Origin: Entophlyctis helioformis
Taxonomy: Eukaryota > Chytridiomycota > Chytridiomycetes > Chytridiales > Chytriomycetaceae
NCBI GenBank assembly: GCA_025526915.1
Contig: JAHLKH010000121.1
Span: forward strand, 1-64,000
Length of the DNA: 64,000 nucleotides
Direction of reading: 5' to 3'
The notes under the pieces were generated by a model that was not told the DNA's origin, did not search any database, and was given only the letters and a program-made list of their open reading frames with translations. Shown here piece by piece: positions 10,930 through 21,811 of this stretch (the stretch's first letter is position 1; each line of letters starts with the position of its first letter). A program made the position numbers and the translations under genes.

Positions 10930-11651
10930 ATGCTCGATACGCCGGCCGAAGGGAGCCGTCTCAACATTCATATGGACGAGCAAGTGCTGGACTCGCTGGT
11001 CGGTCCACGGACCAGCAACAGCAACGAGAGCAGCAACGGCCCGGCATCCCACAATGCCACTGGCGGCTCAAGCCTGCGGATACGCAGGCTGCTACAGGGT
11101 CTGGCCGACAGCGGCTGTCCGTTCCAGCGCGGCCATTTCCAGCTGACAGCCGAATGCCCGCCTGGCGTCGCTGGCGGCTTTGATCCAGAGCGAGGCGTGA
11201 GCAGGCCGCGTCTGTCGTCTGCTGCCTGGTATCGAGAGGGCGATCGCATGCTGACTCTGCAGGACCCGGCATGCACACCCAGATTGTTCTGTGCACAGGG
11301 ACGCTTGTGTCCAGAGCGCACATGGAAGACACGATCGCGCACGAGCTGGTGCATGCGTACGATCAGTGCACAACTCGCTTTGATCCCATGAACTGCAGGC
11401 ACCTGGCATGCACAGAGATCCGTGCTGCGAGTCTGAGCGGCGACTGCAGGCTGGCGACCGAATGGATGCGCGGCAACTTTGGGTTCAAAGGCGCCTTTGA
11501 GGTGGGGTCGGCTCTCATGCGCGAGCTGGCGTGCCCTGTGCAAATGCGCGCATCATGGAGCAGGATTAGGTCGACGGCCCAGGAACTGACCCGAGATGTC
11601 TGGCTGGCCGTGCCACAACACAGCAATGCGTGCGGAGGAGAGCCACGCTAG
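10930..11651 (+). CDS. Divergent ATP23-like metalloprotease paralog
   Basis: ATP23 is a mitochondrial intermembrane-space zinc metalloprotease that processes ATP synthase subunit 6 in yeast. Two exons (10930-11196 and 11283-11651) give 211 residues. They include GGFDPERG/IVLCTGT and the zinc-binding HELVH motif within MEDTIAHELVHAYDQC, then ASLSGDCRLATEWMRGN. Compared with the neighbouring paralog it has lost the Cys-x-x-Cys pair before GGF (AECPPGV instead of KCVPCDP). It also lacks the conserved aromatic-acidic C terminus (DTAPFDE), ending in a different tail. The HExxH site is intact. This looks like a locally duplicated, fast-evolving copy. Whether it is active is unknown. Confidence 0.8.
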
Positions 11652-11855
11652 CAGTGTCCATGCAGCCACACTGCGCGGCCAATGCAGCACAGATGGTGGA
11701 TTCCGTGTATGGCAGCTGTCTCGCTGACACGCAGCCCTTTACGGCCTCTGATCTCTCTGATCTCTAGCCCCTCAAGTACCACTCCATCAAGATCCAGCCG
11801 TTCGCCAGGTACCGAACCCAACAGTAAAATAGCAGTATCTCGTCACCATGCTCTT

Positions 11856-12703
11856 TTAGAAAATCTCGTCAAATGGCGCCGTGTCGTTGAAGCAGCTGTC
11901 CCACACCGCACGCACCGCATCCTCGGCCACACCATCCGCCTGGCATGTGGGCACCTGCTTGACGCCCAGCACAGCGCGTCGTCGCACGCACTCTTGAAAG
12001 TGCTTAAAGAATCCCAGGTTGCCGCGCATCAGCTCGCGCGAAAAGCGGCAGTCTCCCGACAAGGCGGCCGCGCGGATCTCGGAGCATGCAAAGTGCTCAG
12101 GCTTGTCCCACTTGACGCGCGCCGTGCAGTGGTCGAATGCGTGGATGAGCTCGTGCGCCATGGTGTCCTCCATGTGGGACTTGGACGTGAGCTGGTTCTC
12201 GCACAGGACGATGCCGTGCGTCGGTGCGAAGCCGCCCGCGCGTGTTGGGTCGCACGGCACGCACTTGAAGTGGTCGGGCTGCAGCGTGCAGCCTGCCTTG
12301 TCGAGCTCCTTGAGCATAAACTGCACGATCGGGCCTGTCCGTGGGGTCGGAGGCATGATTAGCAAGCGAATGCGCTGCGCATTGGGTGTGCGCGGCCGCA
12401 AGCGACCCCAGTCGGCCGGCGACTGCAGGACTCACTGCTCTGCAGAATCTTTGTGCGCCATTTGAGTGCTCGCTTGTGCTCGGCCGTCTCGTTGTCTGCA
12501 GCTGTTGCAGCTGTTGCAGCTGTGGCTGGCTCCAGCAAGGCGGGCGGTGCATACGCAGCCTGTGCATGTGGTGCTGCTGGCTGCGTCTGTGTCTGCGTCT
12601 GTGCCTGCGCCTGTGTCTGTGTCTGTGGTGCTGTTGGCTGCGACTGCGACAGGCCAAAGAGGCCGCCCAACGACGCCGCCCACGACGACGATCTCTCGGC
12701 CAT
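11856..12703 (-). CDS. ATP23: ATP23 mitochondrial inner membrane protease / assembly factor
   Basis: Canonical ATP23: a metalloprotease and chaperone for F1Fo ATP synthase assembly. Exons 12703-12436 and 12334-11856 fit through a GTGAGT...ACAG intron and give 248 residues. The N-terminal exon is Gln/Thr/Ala-rich (QTQTQAQAQ repeats). Exon 2 has HFKCVPCDP, GGFAPTHGIVLCENQL, the catalytic HELIHAFDHC, AAALSGDCRFSRELMRGN and the terminal NDTAPFDEIF. An upstream in-frame ATG at 12802 would add 33 residues. It is tail-to-tail with the divergent paralog at 10930-11651; the 204-bp spacer between their stops shows nothing else. Confidence 0.9.
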
Positions 12704-12978
12704 TCGACGTTTGCGCAAATCACGGAATATGGGATCTGAGGGGTGGGCAATAGGGCGAGGGAATGCCGGCAGTTGCCGGCAAAATGCCCGACATCCAAAC
12801 AATTACCAAGAATCATTGAATTAAATTGGACCCGAGAGGCGTCGAATGGATGCCCGCATATCACACGATTGAAGGTTCGAGTCAGCAACCAGCATGGACG
12901 ACAGACAGGCGAGGCACATCCAACGAAGTGCTCACCTTCGTAAAGTGACCCTATTGGTCGATCGGGAGGTGCCCCGAT
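12704..12978. other. Spacer downstream of the two-nuclease locus
   Basis: These 275 bases lie between the ATP23 start and the stop of the nuclease locus. No open gene is seen. The octamer TGCCGGCA, itself palindromic, occurs twice at 12764-12771 and 12774-12781. If the C-terminal part of the neighbouring locus is a Fanzor/TnpB protein, this is where its guide RNA would be expected, since these RNAs usually overlap or follow the 3' end of the gene. Nothing here proves such an RNA. Confidence 0.3.
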
Positions 12979-13602
12979 TCATATTGTGCTGGAAGTCACA
13001 GCACGTGGAGTTGCATGTGCCTTGCTGGCTCGTGACCCGCGGACAGACCGTGTCCGTGGTGGAGGCGGCAGGACGATGGGCGGATCGGGTGGTCTTGGAG
13101 GCCGCTGGTTGACAGGCAGCTCAGGTACTGGAAGCTGCTGGACGACAGGCTGACTGGCCTTTGTGTGCGTCAAGTAGAGCGGCCGCTCTCCATCGAGCAA
13201 ATGCCCCAGTGCGACCATTCCGATGTTGGTGGCTCCAAGCACGTCTCGGTGGTAGACGGTCTTGCAGTCTGTGCACTCGTAGCGTCGCAGGTTGGTGCGG
13301 TTCTTGTATGGGATCCGCTGCTTGCATGCGGACACATCTGGCTGGTCAGGTTCTCGTTGCAGCGGTAGATCTGTGTGTGTGTGTTCATGATCGTGTGGTC
13401 AGTTGGTACACAGACGGATGGATGGATGGATAGATGGATGGCATGGCATCAGACGCACATAGGCATATCCAGACGACCGCAGATGCCTGATGAGAAACTT
13501 CTCAAACACTGCATGCCGGCCACCTTGGCCTGTAAAGTCAATGCCCAATGCCCAGACAACTGGGATGTTGTCCTCTGCCGGCTTTGTTTGGTCGAAGGGC
13601 AG

Positions 13603-13951
13603 GCCTTGAGACGCAGGAGATGCGCGCTTGCCAGTGGTCGATCCTGCCAGCTTCATGATGCCTTCAAGAGCATGTCCGCGAAAGACATGCTGTTGCTGCG
13701 CATGGAAAAACGCTCGGCCTTGACCTTCTGTGGAATGCCATGCCATGCCATGCCATCCAGTGCAATCAGCAGGCGATCAAGCAGCATGGCGATCATGCAA
13801 TGCATCCAGAAGCAGAGAAAACATACCTTTGCATTCAGGAATGTCGAGCAGTACGCCAAGCAGCGAAGATCCCAAAAGGCTCTCTCGCCTGCTGAGACGC
13901 TGGATCGGCATGCTTTGCCATCTTGAAGGCAATCGCCTCATGGATGTCGGC
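13603..13951 (-). repeat. Shared 350-bp module, copy in the two-nuclease locus
   Basis: This stretch and 56988-57338 are highly similar DNA, including the intron and its flanking exon sequence. The homology ends abruptly at GCCTTGAGACGCAGGAG on one side and at the ATCCATGAGG / GTCCACGAGG position on the other. Relative to the other copy this one lacks single bases near 13897 and 13670, which break its reading frame. Confidence 0.85.
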
Positions 13952-15299
13952 TGCCTTGGCATATCGGCCATTGAACCTGGCACAAGAGACAGGCGCTGTG
14001 AGTTGATCTGGTCAAGAGTGCACAGAGTCATTGCATACATACCATCGCAGAAGTTCGCGCTCAGCTTGAAACATGCCAGAGGAGAGCACATAGTTGGCCT
14101 CGAGCGTGTATGTGCCGGTATTGACGTTGAGCAGCATGCTGGACGCGCCAAACAGGTACCGCTGGCCCCAGTCTAGACTGACAACGCGAACAGTCTGGTA
14201 GCCCTTTTCGGCGAGCAGCTTGTTGGCATCAGCAACATCAGGTAGTCGCTGGGATGCATTGAAGTTGCGCTTGGCCTGTCATGCCATGGCATGAGTGAGG
14301 GATGTGCAATGCATGTGCACCAATGCGCGAGGTTAGCATGCAAGTGACATACAAGGTTTGGCACTTTTGGCTTGGCAGCTGTGGATGGCATGTCAGTTGG
14401 TGTGGACAGCAAGTACGCGTCTGGATTGGCACAGCAACTCACATTCGCCGTTGAGGTAATCAGGCACACAATCAGCCTCATTGGCAAGACTGGGAAGCTC
14501 GCATGAAGACGCCGTGTCGGGACCTGCGAAGCAAGGCGGCGGTTAGAATTGATGTGTGCACCAAAGCATCCAAGCACGGCACATACTGCAAGGCGACTCT
14601 GGACGGTCTGTGCGATAATCGCGAACCAACTGGCCGACGCTGTATCCGTTCGAGATGACACTACTCATCCGTGTCCGTTTGGTTGGTCTCGCTGGGGGTA
14701 GAGCATCAACCGCAGCCTGGATGAAGTCCTTGCGCTCCTTGCCACGCAGACGCTGCTTCTTGGCCTCTTGCGTCGCCTTGGCTCTAGCCGCTTTCTTGGC
14801 CTTGGTGTTGGCTGCGTCCATTTCCGCTTCGGCTTCTGCCGGCGTTTGATACCGGCCTTTCTTGGGGCGGAGGCCGGGAAGCAGGACGTCCATGACGCAA
14901 TTCTCGCGACTCGAGCTGAATGCCTTCTTGATCTCGCTGTCGGTTGACTTGAGTGTCAACTTTTTCGAGCCAGGCTCTTTGAGAAAGGTGGATTGTTAGT
15001 ATCAAATCATAAAAAGATGGCAAAAACAGGCAGTGCAACTTACTGATCGCAGCAAGTAGCTCCTTTCGCAGTGCTTGCAAAGCAGGATCCTGCCCCTTGC
15101 TGTCGCGCTCCTTCTTTGTCCCCATCACAGACCAAAAGAGTGTCCTCTCTGTGATGAGAACGAAAGGGTCGCAGCTTGCCGGCTGCGGGCAAAGCTTGAT
15201 GCTCTGTCTCCCAGCGAGATTGCGCAGCGCATGGAACTTGCCGGGATGCGACAGCGACTCACTGAGCACAATCGCAGCGAGCTCGTCTAGCTCTGGAGG

Positions 15300-16650
15300 T
15301 AGCACGACAACGGCCTTGCCCTCTGTGGCTGAGGAAGAGCTGGATGCTGCGGCCTTCTTGCTGCGTGGCTTCTTTGGTGCGTCCTTGCCCTCCGTGGCTG
15401 GCGATGGGCTCGGCGCCGCGCTCTCGGTGGTGGCAGCCTTCCCGACACATGGCTTCTTGGCATCCTTGGCAGCGGCGGCCTTAGCAACGCGTGGCTTCTT
15501 GGCGGCTTTGGCAGCAGCACCATTGGCAGCCGTGGCGTCCTTGGCAGTGGTGTCCTTGCCGACGCGTACCTTCTTGGCTACGCCGCCCTTGTCGGTGATT
15601 GAAGTGCTGGACGCGGTCCGCTTGTGGGTTGGCACGGCGTCCTCAGTGGCAGCCTTCCCAACGCGTGGCTTCTTGGTGGCTATGGCAGCAGCAAGCCTGG
15701 CGTCCCTGGTGGCTTTGGCAGCTGCATCCCTGACGGCTTTGGCAGCTGCACGCTCGGCGTCCCTGGCGGCTTTGGCAGCTGCACGCTCGGCGTCCTTGGC
15801 AGCTTTGGCAGCTGCGCGCTTGGCGTCCCTGACGGCTTTGGCAGCTGCGCGCCGGCGTCCCTGGCGGCGTTGGCAGCTACACGCTTGGGATCCTTGGCGT
15901 CTGCGGCGTCCTTGGCAGCTTTGGCAGCAGCGCGCTTGGCGGCGTTGGCAGCAGCACGCTTGGCGGTCTCAGCGTCCCTGGCTTTCTTGATCAGGTACGT
16001 AGTCCACGCCGTCGCTTGCTTGGGAGTTGAACCGCGCACAAGCTTGAGGCACGCTGCAAACACCAGGTCGGACTGGCTTCCAATGTAGTGCTGCGCCAGC
16101 ATGGCACACACACTCTTGGCGAGGTTGCTGAAGATATCATTCGCAGCTTCCGCGCAGAGGCTGCCGTCAAGCCTGTCTGGTAGAGCCGGCTCCTGCGCGA
16201 CGGCTGGCGGCATTTTGGGCTGTGGTGTGCCTTTCTTGATCGCATTGGCGTGCACCATGCCTCGCGTCCATGACCGGTGCATCATCAGCTGCATGGCCGT
16301 GACGAGCCACGCGTTGATCGTGCTCATATTGAGACCCGGCTGGGCCATCTGCTTGCCACTGAAAATGTACGACAGGTGGCGCAGCATACAGGCCATGGAC
16401 GTCTCGCCGCCAGAAGCGCTGCTGATGATTTCCGTGAGCAGCTGGTTCGCTGTTGGCACCGCCGGTGCTGCTCCTGGCTGCTCAGACTCGTCGGCGTCCT
16501 CGGCGTCCTCAGACTCGTCGGCGTCGTCCTCAGACTCGTCGGCGTCCTCAGACTCGTCGCGTCCTCAGACTCGTCGGCGTCCTCGATGTCCTCAATGTCC
16601 TCATACTCGTCGGCGTCCTCGCTGTCCTTTGACTTCTTGACCCTCTCGTG
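15300..16650 (-). repeat. Charged repeat hinge inside the two-nuclease locus
   Basis: Within the 2.1-kb exon 17139-15044, 16480-16640 is built of repeated DADESED-type units (DNA unit about 18 nt, GACGCCGACGAGTCTGAG). Then 15330-16000 encodes histone-H1-like Lys/Ala repeats of the AAKAARDAERAA type. Each block contains one missing base relative to its own repeat unit (near 16559 and 15852), and each shifts the frame. The blocks separate the FEN-like and TnpB-like parts and could be a flexible, DNA-associating linker. Confidence 0.7.
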
Positions 16651-19600
16651 CAGACATATCTCGAGTCTCGTGCCCGTGGCGAGTGGCACCGGATCGCCAA
16701 AGCGAGGATCGCTGCTCTCTGGGTTGTACAAACTTGAGCCATACATGATCCGCGCGTTGATGCCCTTTCTGAGCGTAAATCGGCCGGACAGGAAATCCTC
16801 CCTTGACACGCCGCCGGGGCGGTTGGTGCCGTCTGAGTTGCTGGGATCGTCGAGGGCTCTGATATCATCGTTGCTCAAGAAGCAGAACCCGGTCTGCTTT
16901 TCTTGGAACCACTGGTAAACGTGGTATTTTGGCGGGAGGGGCGCGTCTTGAACGATCTCGAGGAGCTCTTCAAGGACGGCACCAATGACGATAAGGCCGG
17001 CCTGCCGAGTACCGACGGTGAACGAGTACACACAGGTAAACTTGTCCTCGACGATCAGATCCCGCGTCCATGTCTCTGGCGTCTTCCTGCCATGAAGGCC
17101 ATGGAATCTGACGCGCAATGGATCACTCGAGGTAAGGTCCTGCACACCACGCCAAGCTGCCAGTCAGTACATGCATCGCCATGCATGCAGGCAGAATGGC
17201 GATCCTAAATCGTACCTCGTATAGCACTCTCATGCCACAACGATCAGCCGCGTCCACAGCGGGTCGATTGGTCGCGTCCACAGCGGGTAGATTGGTTGCG
17301 CCTCCTTTTGATTGCCGCACCTTGTCGCCGATGGCCGCAAGGAGTGTTATGAATCGCGCGGTAACGATCTGGCTCATCTTTCTGAGCTTCAGCTGTAGTG
17401 CCCGTCGTGAGCGAATGACGACTCTACCAAAACACGCATGTCAGCAAGTGCTCTCACGGCACATCGCACAGCATACATCACTTACACTCGCGTTGTGCCA
17501 GAAGGAAACCTGCGGTGCTGCAGGCCTGACCTTTGCCTGTTGGTCTTCGCGGCCTTCTTTGCCTCAGTATCTACAGCTTCCGTTTCGCTCTTCTTTTTGA
17601 GCTTGGCGAGCATGGCTGGCGTGAGAGGGCGTGGTGCCTGCAGAGGTTGGATGGCAACATGAGCAATGCATTCCGAGTGCACAAAATACATATGCAAGCA
17701 TCAATGGTACATCAGAACTAACCGTCGTCTGGGTGTCTGCAGCTCGATTGAGAGAAAAGACAACCCGCTGTGCTTGTCCAGGCCAACAGTTGGTAGATGA
17801 CCATTTACGCTTGGGCGGCGTTGGCGGTTGAAGCCCCTGTCAATTGGAAAAATGAGCGACTGCACCAAGTCATCACATGCACACACGGCCAGTGTAGACA
17901 GAGACGCACCGATGCCTGCTCGATGATTGACTTTAGCAGAGCAATAGCCTCGGCTTGCTGCTCGACAAGTGTCACTGGTTGGCCCTTCGTTTGAGCTTTC
18001 AGGTCTTTCAGCTGTTTTATGGCCCTGTCGCGGATTTCGGCAAAGGTCTTTGAGGAAACGCGGCGGGTGTTGATCTTGCCTTGATACTTGGGTTTCTGCT
18101 TGTTTTTCTGCGTTTCTGGTACTAAAGTAGCACATTCGACAAAGGCAGCACTGTGAGTGGATGGTGTCAAGTCATTCTGATGCAAGCAGCACGTACTTGG
18201 AGTTGATGAATGCTCAAAGGGTACGCATGGAGGATACACGATCTTGTTCAGCTGGTTCTGCATCACCAAAGCGACAGTCTGTTCGATGGACAGTGGATTG
18301 GGTTAGACACTTCAAGGCAAGAAATGCACATGAGTCCAAGTCATGCAGAAACTTACGGTTGCATGCTGAATGGCCCAAGCTGGTTTGTTGAGCAACGTGC
18401 GCGCTTCCCGTACAGGAGGCTTCTTGCAGGCAAGCGCTACAAGTCGCGCGCTTGCCGCCCGGCTGATCCTCGCCAGAATGTCGCGGCCCGCGACTCCGCC
18501 ATGATTGCCAGAGAGACGGCCCGCCGCGTGCTTGACGATGCAGTCAAATGCGATCGGGCAGCCGTTGACCTGCTCAAACGCGGTGTCCATTTGCTCGCTG
18601 CTGACAATGGTCTCGAGGTGCCGGTTGATGTCGCTCTGCGTCAGATGCACGACGTTGGAGTCTGGGTGTCGTTCTTGCCAGTTGGAGTGGGTCAGGAGGC
18701 AGCCGTCATGTCGCTGGCAACTGCATCACGATCCAAAAGTTGCATCAAGGACAGGAGAACAGAGTCAGCAATGCGAGAACCTGCAGAGATCGCATGCATG
18801 AGTACCTTGGTTGAGCTGCGGCGGTCTTGACGGCAGCCTTGCCGCTGTCATTCCATGTGGTGATAGATGGTCAGTACAGTGCTCTGCATGCAAATGCATC
18901 AACAGTGCCGCGTGCTTGACCGATCGCGCAATGACTTGCCTCTGCCCTTGCGCATCGCGAGATTGACCGCTGCTTCTGCTTGGGGCTTTGAACGCCGCAG
19001 CGGAAGCTCCTGACTCGTCGAGGTAAACGAAAACGTCAAAGGCGTTGAGAAATGCCTTGGCGAGGTCCTCGCCTCCGATTGGCAACAAGTCCTTGACGTA
19101 CGCGTCCCTGAGGCCCGTCAGGAAGTCGTCGGAAAACTTGCGGTTGCGGAGGCGATCACGGAAGCCGGCCAGATCCGTGTTTTCCCTTGCTTATCACGCC
19201 ATCAACGTACTCGTTAATGAACTTGGCACCAAAACCAATGCCTGCAAGATGATGTGAGTGGCAACGCATGTTAGTCGGCATCGCAGCATGGATGACAATA
19301 CAGAGCATGAAGCCAGGAATCGCACGCACCACGCCCGTAGCAATCGAAAAAGTCATTCTTGGCGAATGCAGCTAGAGTTCGGCAAGAGCCATCGAACTCG
19401 TACACTCCCATGGCTGACGCAGTGGACGGGATACCTGCATGGTTATAAGACCGGATCTCGCTGTCACGTCCCTTGCGCATGCTCATCGTGATGACAGGGC
19501 AGCGGCCGTCGCAGTGCATCACCAAGTCCGAGTCGTTGGCGATAACCACCATTGGTGTGTCGCTGTTGCAAGATGAAGACTGTTAGCCGTCAATCAAAAC

Positions 19601-20319
19601 ATACAGTTGCGATGGCGGTCAATACCTTGGATTTCTTGCATACTCGGCTGCGCACCGGGCGATGCAAACGTCCGCCTCGTGGTCACACCAATGAGCCGTA
19701 TGCTGTGGCTTGGTCTCGAGGATCTCCGCGATCGCCTCGTAAATACGCTGCTTGTCGTCGTGCGTGAGCGTGAACGAACGTCGCAGCGCCTGTCTGTCTT
19801 TCCTGGATCATTGATGGTTAGTTAGAATCGCCTCGATGTGGCATGAAGAAGTGGACGCACCTGGTCAAGTGTTTCGATCTCTTGCACTTGCCGCGTTTGC
19901 GAATGCACCGCAGAACAGTGGCCACCCCATTCAGGACCTTAACGGCACGGTTCCTGTGCTCGATCTTAAGCCCAGAGTCGCCGTGCTGACCGTCAACATG
20001 AAAGACGTATGTGTGCTTGTCGCCGAACTTGCCAATGAACGACTCGAGTACTGGCTCGAGGACTGACTTTCGTTCGGCCATGGATGGTTGTAGATCAGGC
20101 CTTCCTTGCCCGATAAAGTACGCAAAGAAGACGCTCATCACATCGACGTGGACGATGCCGCAAGTGCTGGGTGTGGCCGTGTTGGTGTCGCTCGGATCTC
20201 GTGGCGGTTGTGCATTGTCCAACACAAATGTCAACGCCGAGGACCAAGGCACGTCCTTGTGTACGACGACGGCCTTTGCCTTCCTGGAATGTGCAGACTG
20301 GCCGATGATGCCCATGTTG

Positions 20320-20384
20320 TGTGTGCGTGTGTGCGCAGTTGCTGATCGTGCGTGTGTGTGTGTGGTGTGTGTGTGTGTGTGTGT

Positions 20385-20472
<88 letters not shown>
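20320..20472. repeat. (GT)n microsatellite
   Basis: An impure GT repeat of about 150 bp with occasional GGT interruptions. It lies immediately upstream of the proposed start codon (20315) of the two-nuclease locus and so sits where that gene's promoter or 5' leader should be. Related CGTGTG/GCAGTTGCTGATCGTGC units continue to about 20550. Confidence 0.9.
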
Positions 20473-20474
<2 letters not shown>

Positions 20475-21811
20475 AGTTGCTGATCGTGCGTGCGCGGCTG
20501 CTGATTGTGCGCGTGTGTGTGCGAGTGCGTGTGCGGTTGCTGATCGTGCAGAACTCCTCGGCGCTGAAAGCTCAATCAGACAGTTGCAGAGTGTCCGGAA
20601 AGTTCGAAAACGCTTCTCCATTCCTTGCAGCGAGCAGCCCGATGGAACAATGGACAAAGGGCTCCACGCCTCGTCCTCCATGAGCATGGCCGTGGATGGC
20701 AAGCTGGGCTCGGCACAAGGCATTTGTTCCCTTTGGCCGAGCACAATGATTGGACGCCACTGGTCGCCAAATTTAATATCATTTCATTGTTCTTGGCCAG
20801 TCACTCTGAGCAGCGAACAGATGGCATTGATGCGGATCGTCTCTGCTTTGAGGCTGGCTTACAGCCCATCTTGAAGGGTATGGCTTGATGGCCACTGGGC
20901 AGCATACCAAGGGCCATCCTGCTTGTGGCAGTCTCGACTGGTGACAGCCGGCATTCTTCTGCAGAGACAACCGCGTCACAGCAGACCTTGACGTCTTGGT
21001 TGATGCTGGAGTGCGATGGCGCGCACAATGGCGCACGCGTCGGTAGAAGCGCCACCCCTCTTGAAACAGGCAGTGATCTAAGGGTTGGTGGCACCCAGAG
21101 CGCCACGCCCATTGTCAAGTTGAAGTGGCTTCTGAGATCATCAACCCAGATCGCCTCGATTCCACGATGCTCATAGGTTGAATCTGCAACCAAAGGCTTG
21201 CTTGATGCTCAACGGCGGTTGGATGCTGGCATGGCAGCCACAGCACTGGTTGCCCATCCAGCCTTGTTCATAGGGTCCATGCCGCAGTTGGAATCACCAA
21301 GTGCACATGGAATTGCTAGATCTCATCCGTGTGAATACCTCCAACCTGATGCCCAGCCCTCCTTTGTGCTCTGAGCAGTACTGAGATGCGCCATATCACT
21401 ATCTGGCTCCTTGGAACAGAGATTGCCAACCAACACCATGACAATCCTCCAATCTTTGACCGAGTAGTCATCCCAGATCTCACAAATGTGTCGCACTTTC
21501 TTGTGATGATGGTGCAAGGCGAGTTTCTCCTTGGGCACAGTGTCTTCATTGCCGACTTTGGATGCTGTTGACTTCAGTCGCCAGCAGGTCTGGGACGACT
21601 TGTTCTTTGCAGCCTGCAGTCGATCAGCCCTTTGTTGTTGACCGAGACTGTGCATGCTGCTCGTCATTGCATTCGCGGGCATGCTGACAAGCCAGGTGGG
21701 CGTGGCTGTTGGCTGTGGATGACGGGGTGCGACGGCATCGTGCCTTGAATGCAAGACTTGCTGATTATCTGCGCTGCTGGCTGTTGCAAAGACACTCGTC
21801 GCTGTGACCTT
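20473..21811. other. Unassigned accessory stretch, about 1.3 kb
   Basis: No gene can be supported. On the minus strand, fragments around 21320-21560 (for example WDDYSVKDWRIVMVLVGN) and 20800-21190 look like decayed coding exons rather than random sequence, but I recognise no family. I could not link them in phase. Position next to a dispersed repeat and a nuclease locus suggests mobile-element debris. Confidence 0.35.

Larger units (their letters stand above)
12979..20315 (-). pseudogene. Two-nuclease gene: FEN1/XPG-like N terminus plus TnpB/Fanzor-like C terminus, frameshifted
   Basis: Nineteen exons chain in phase from ATG 20315: 20315-19861, 19802-19626, 19562-19330, 19241-18940, 18844-18806, 18720-18357, 18278-18197, 18121-17910, 17836-17723, 17637-17486, 17423-17216, 17139-15044, 14976-14587, 14523-14443, a 26-nt exon near 14382-14357, 14275-14043, 13976-13827, 13727-13459 and 13370-12979. 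The product is about 2,000 residues. The N terminus shows FEN-type acidic motifs: VHVDVMSVFF, VFHVDGQ, HEADVCIARC, VIANDSDLV and KNDFFDCYGRGIGFG. The C terminus shows a RuvC-I-like VVSLDWGQRYLFGAS, NENLTSQMCPH, a second ribbon half YECTDCKTVYHRD, and the RuvC-III-like HRDVLGATNI, as in TnpB/Fanzor. A charged repetitive hinge separates the two. Six single-base shifts break the frame: near 19187, 16559, 15852, 13897, 13670 and 13328. So it is a recent pseudogene, or the assembly has errors here. A split into two adjacent genes is the main alternative. Confidence 0.72.

Noticed and set aside
12868..12885. GGTTCGAGTC, resembling a tRNA T-loop (B box).
   Set aside because: The flanking bases do not form a T stem and no D arm, anticodon arm or acceptor pairing is present.
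20320..20472. His/Thr- or Val/Cys-rich repeat peptides encoded by the GT run.
   Set aside because: They are translations of a microsatellite and are not conserved coding sequence.
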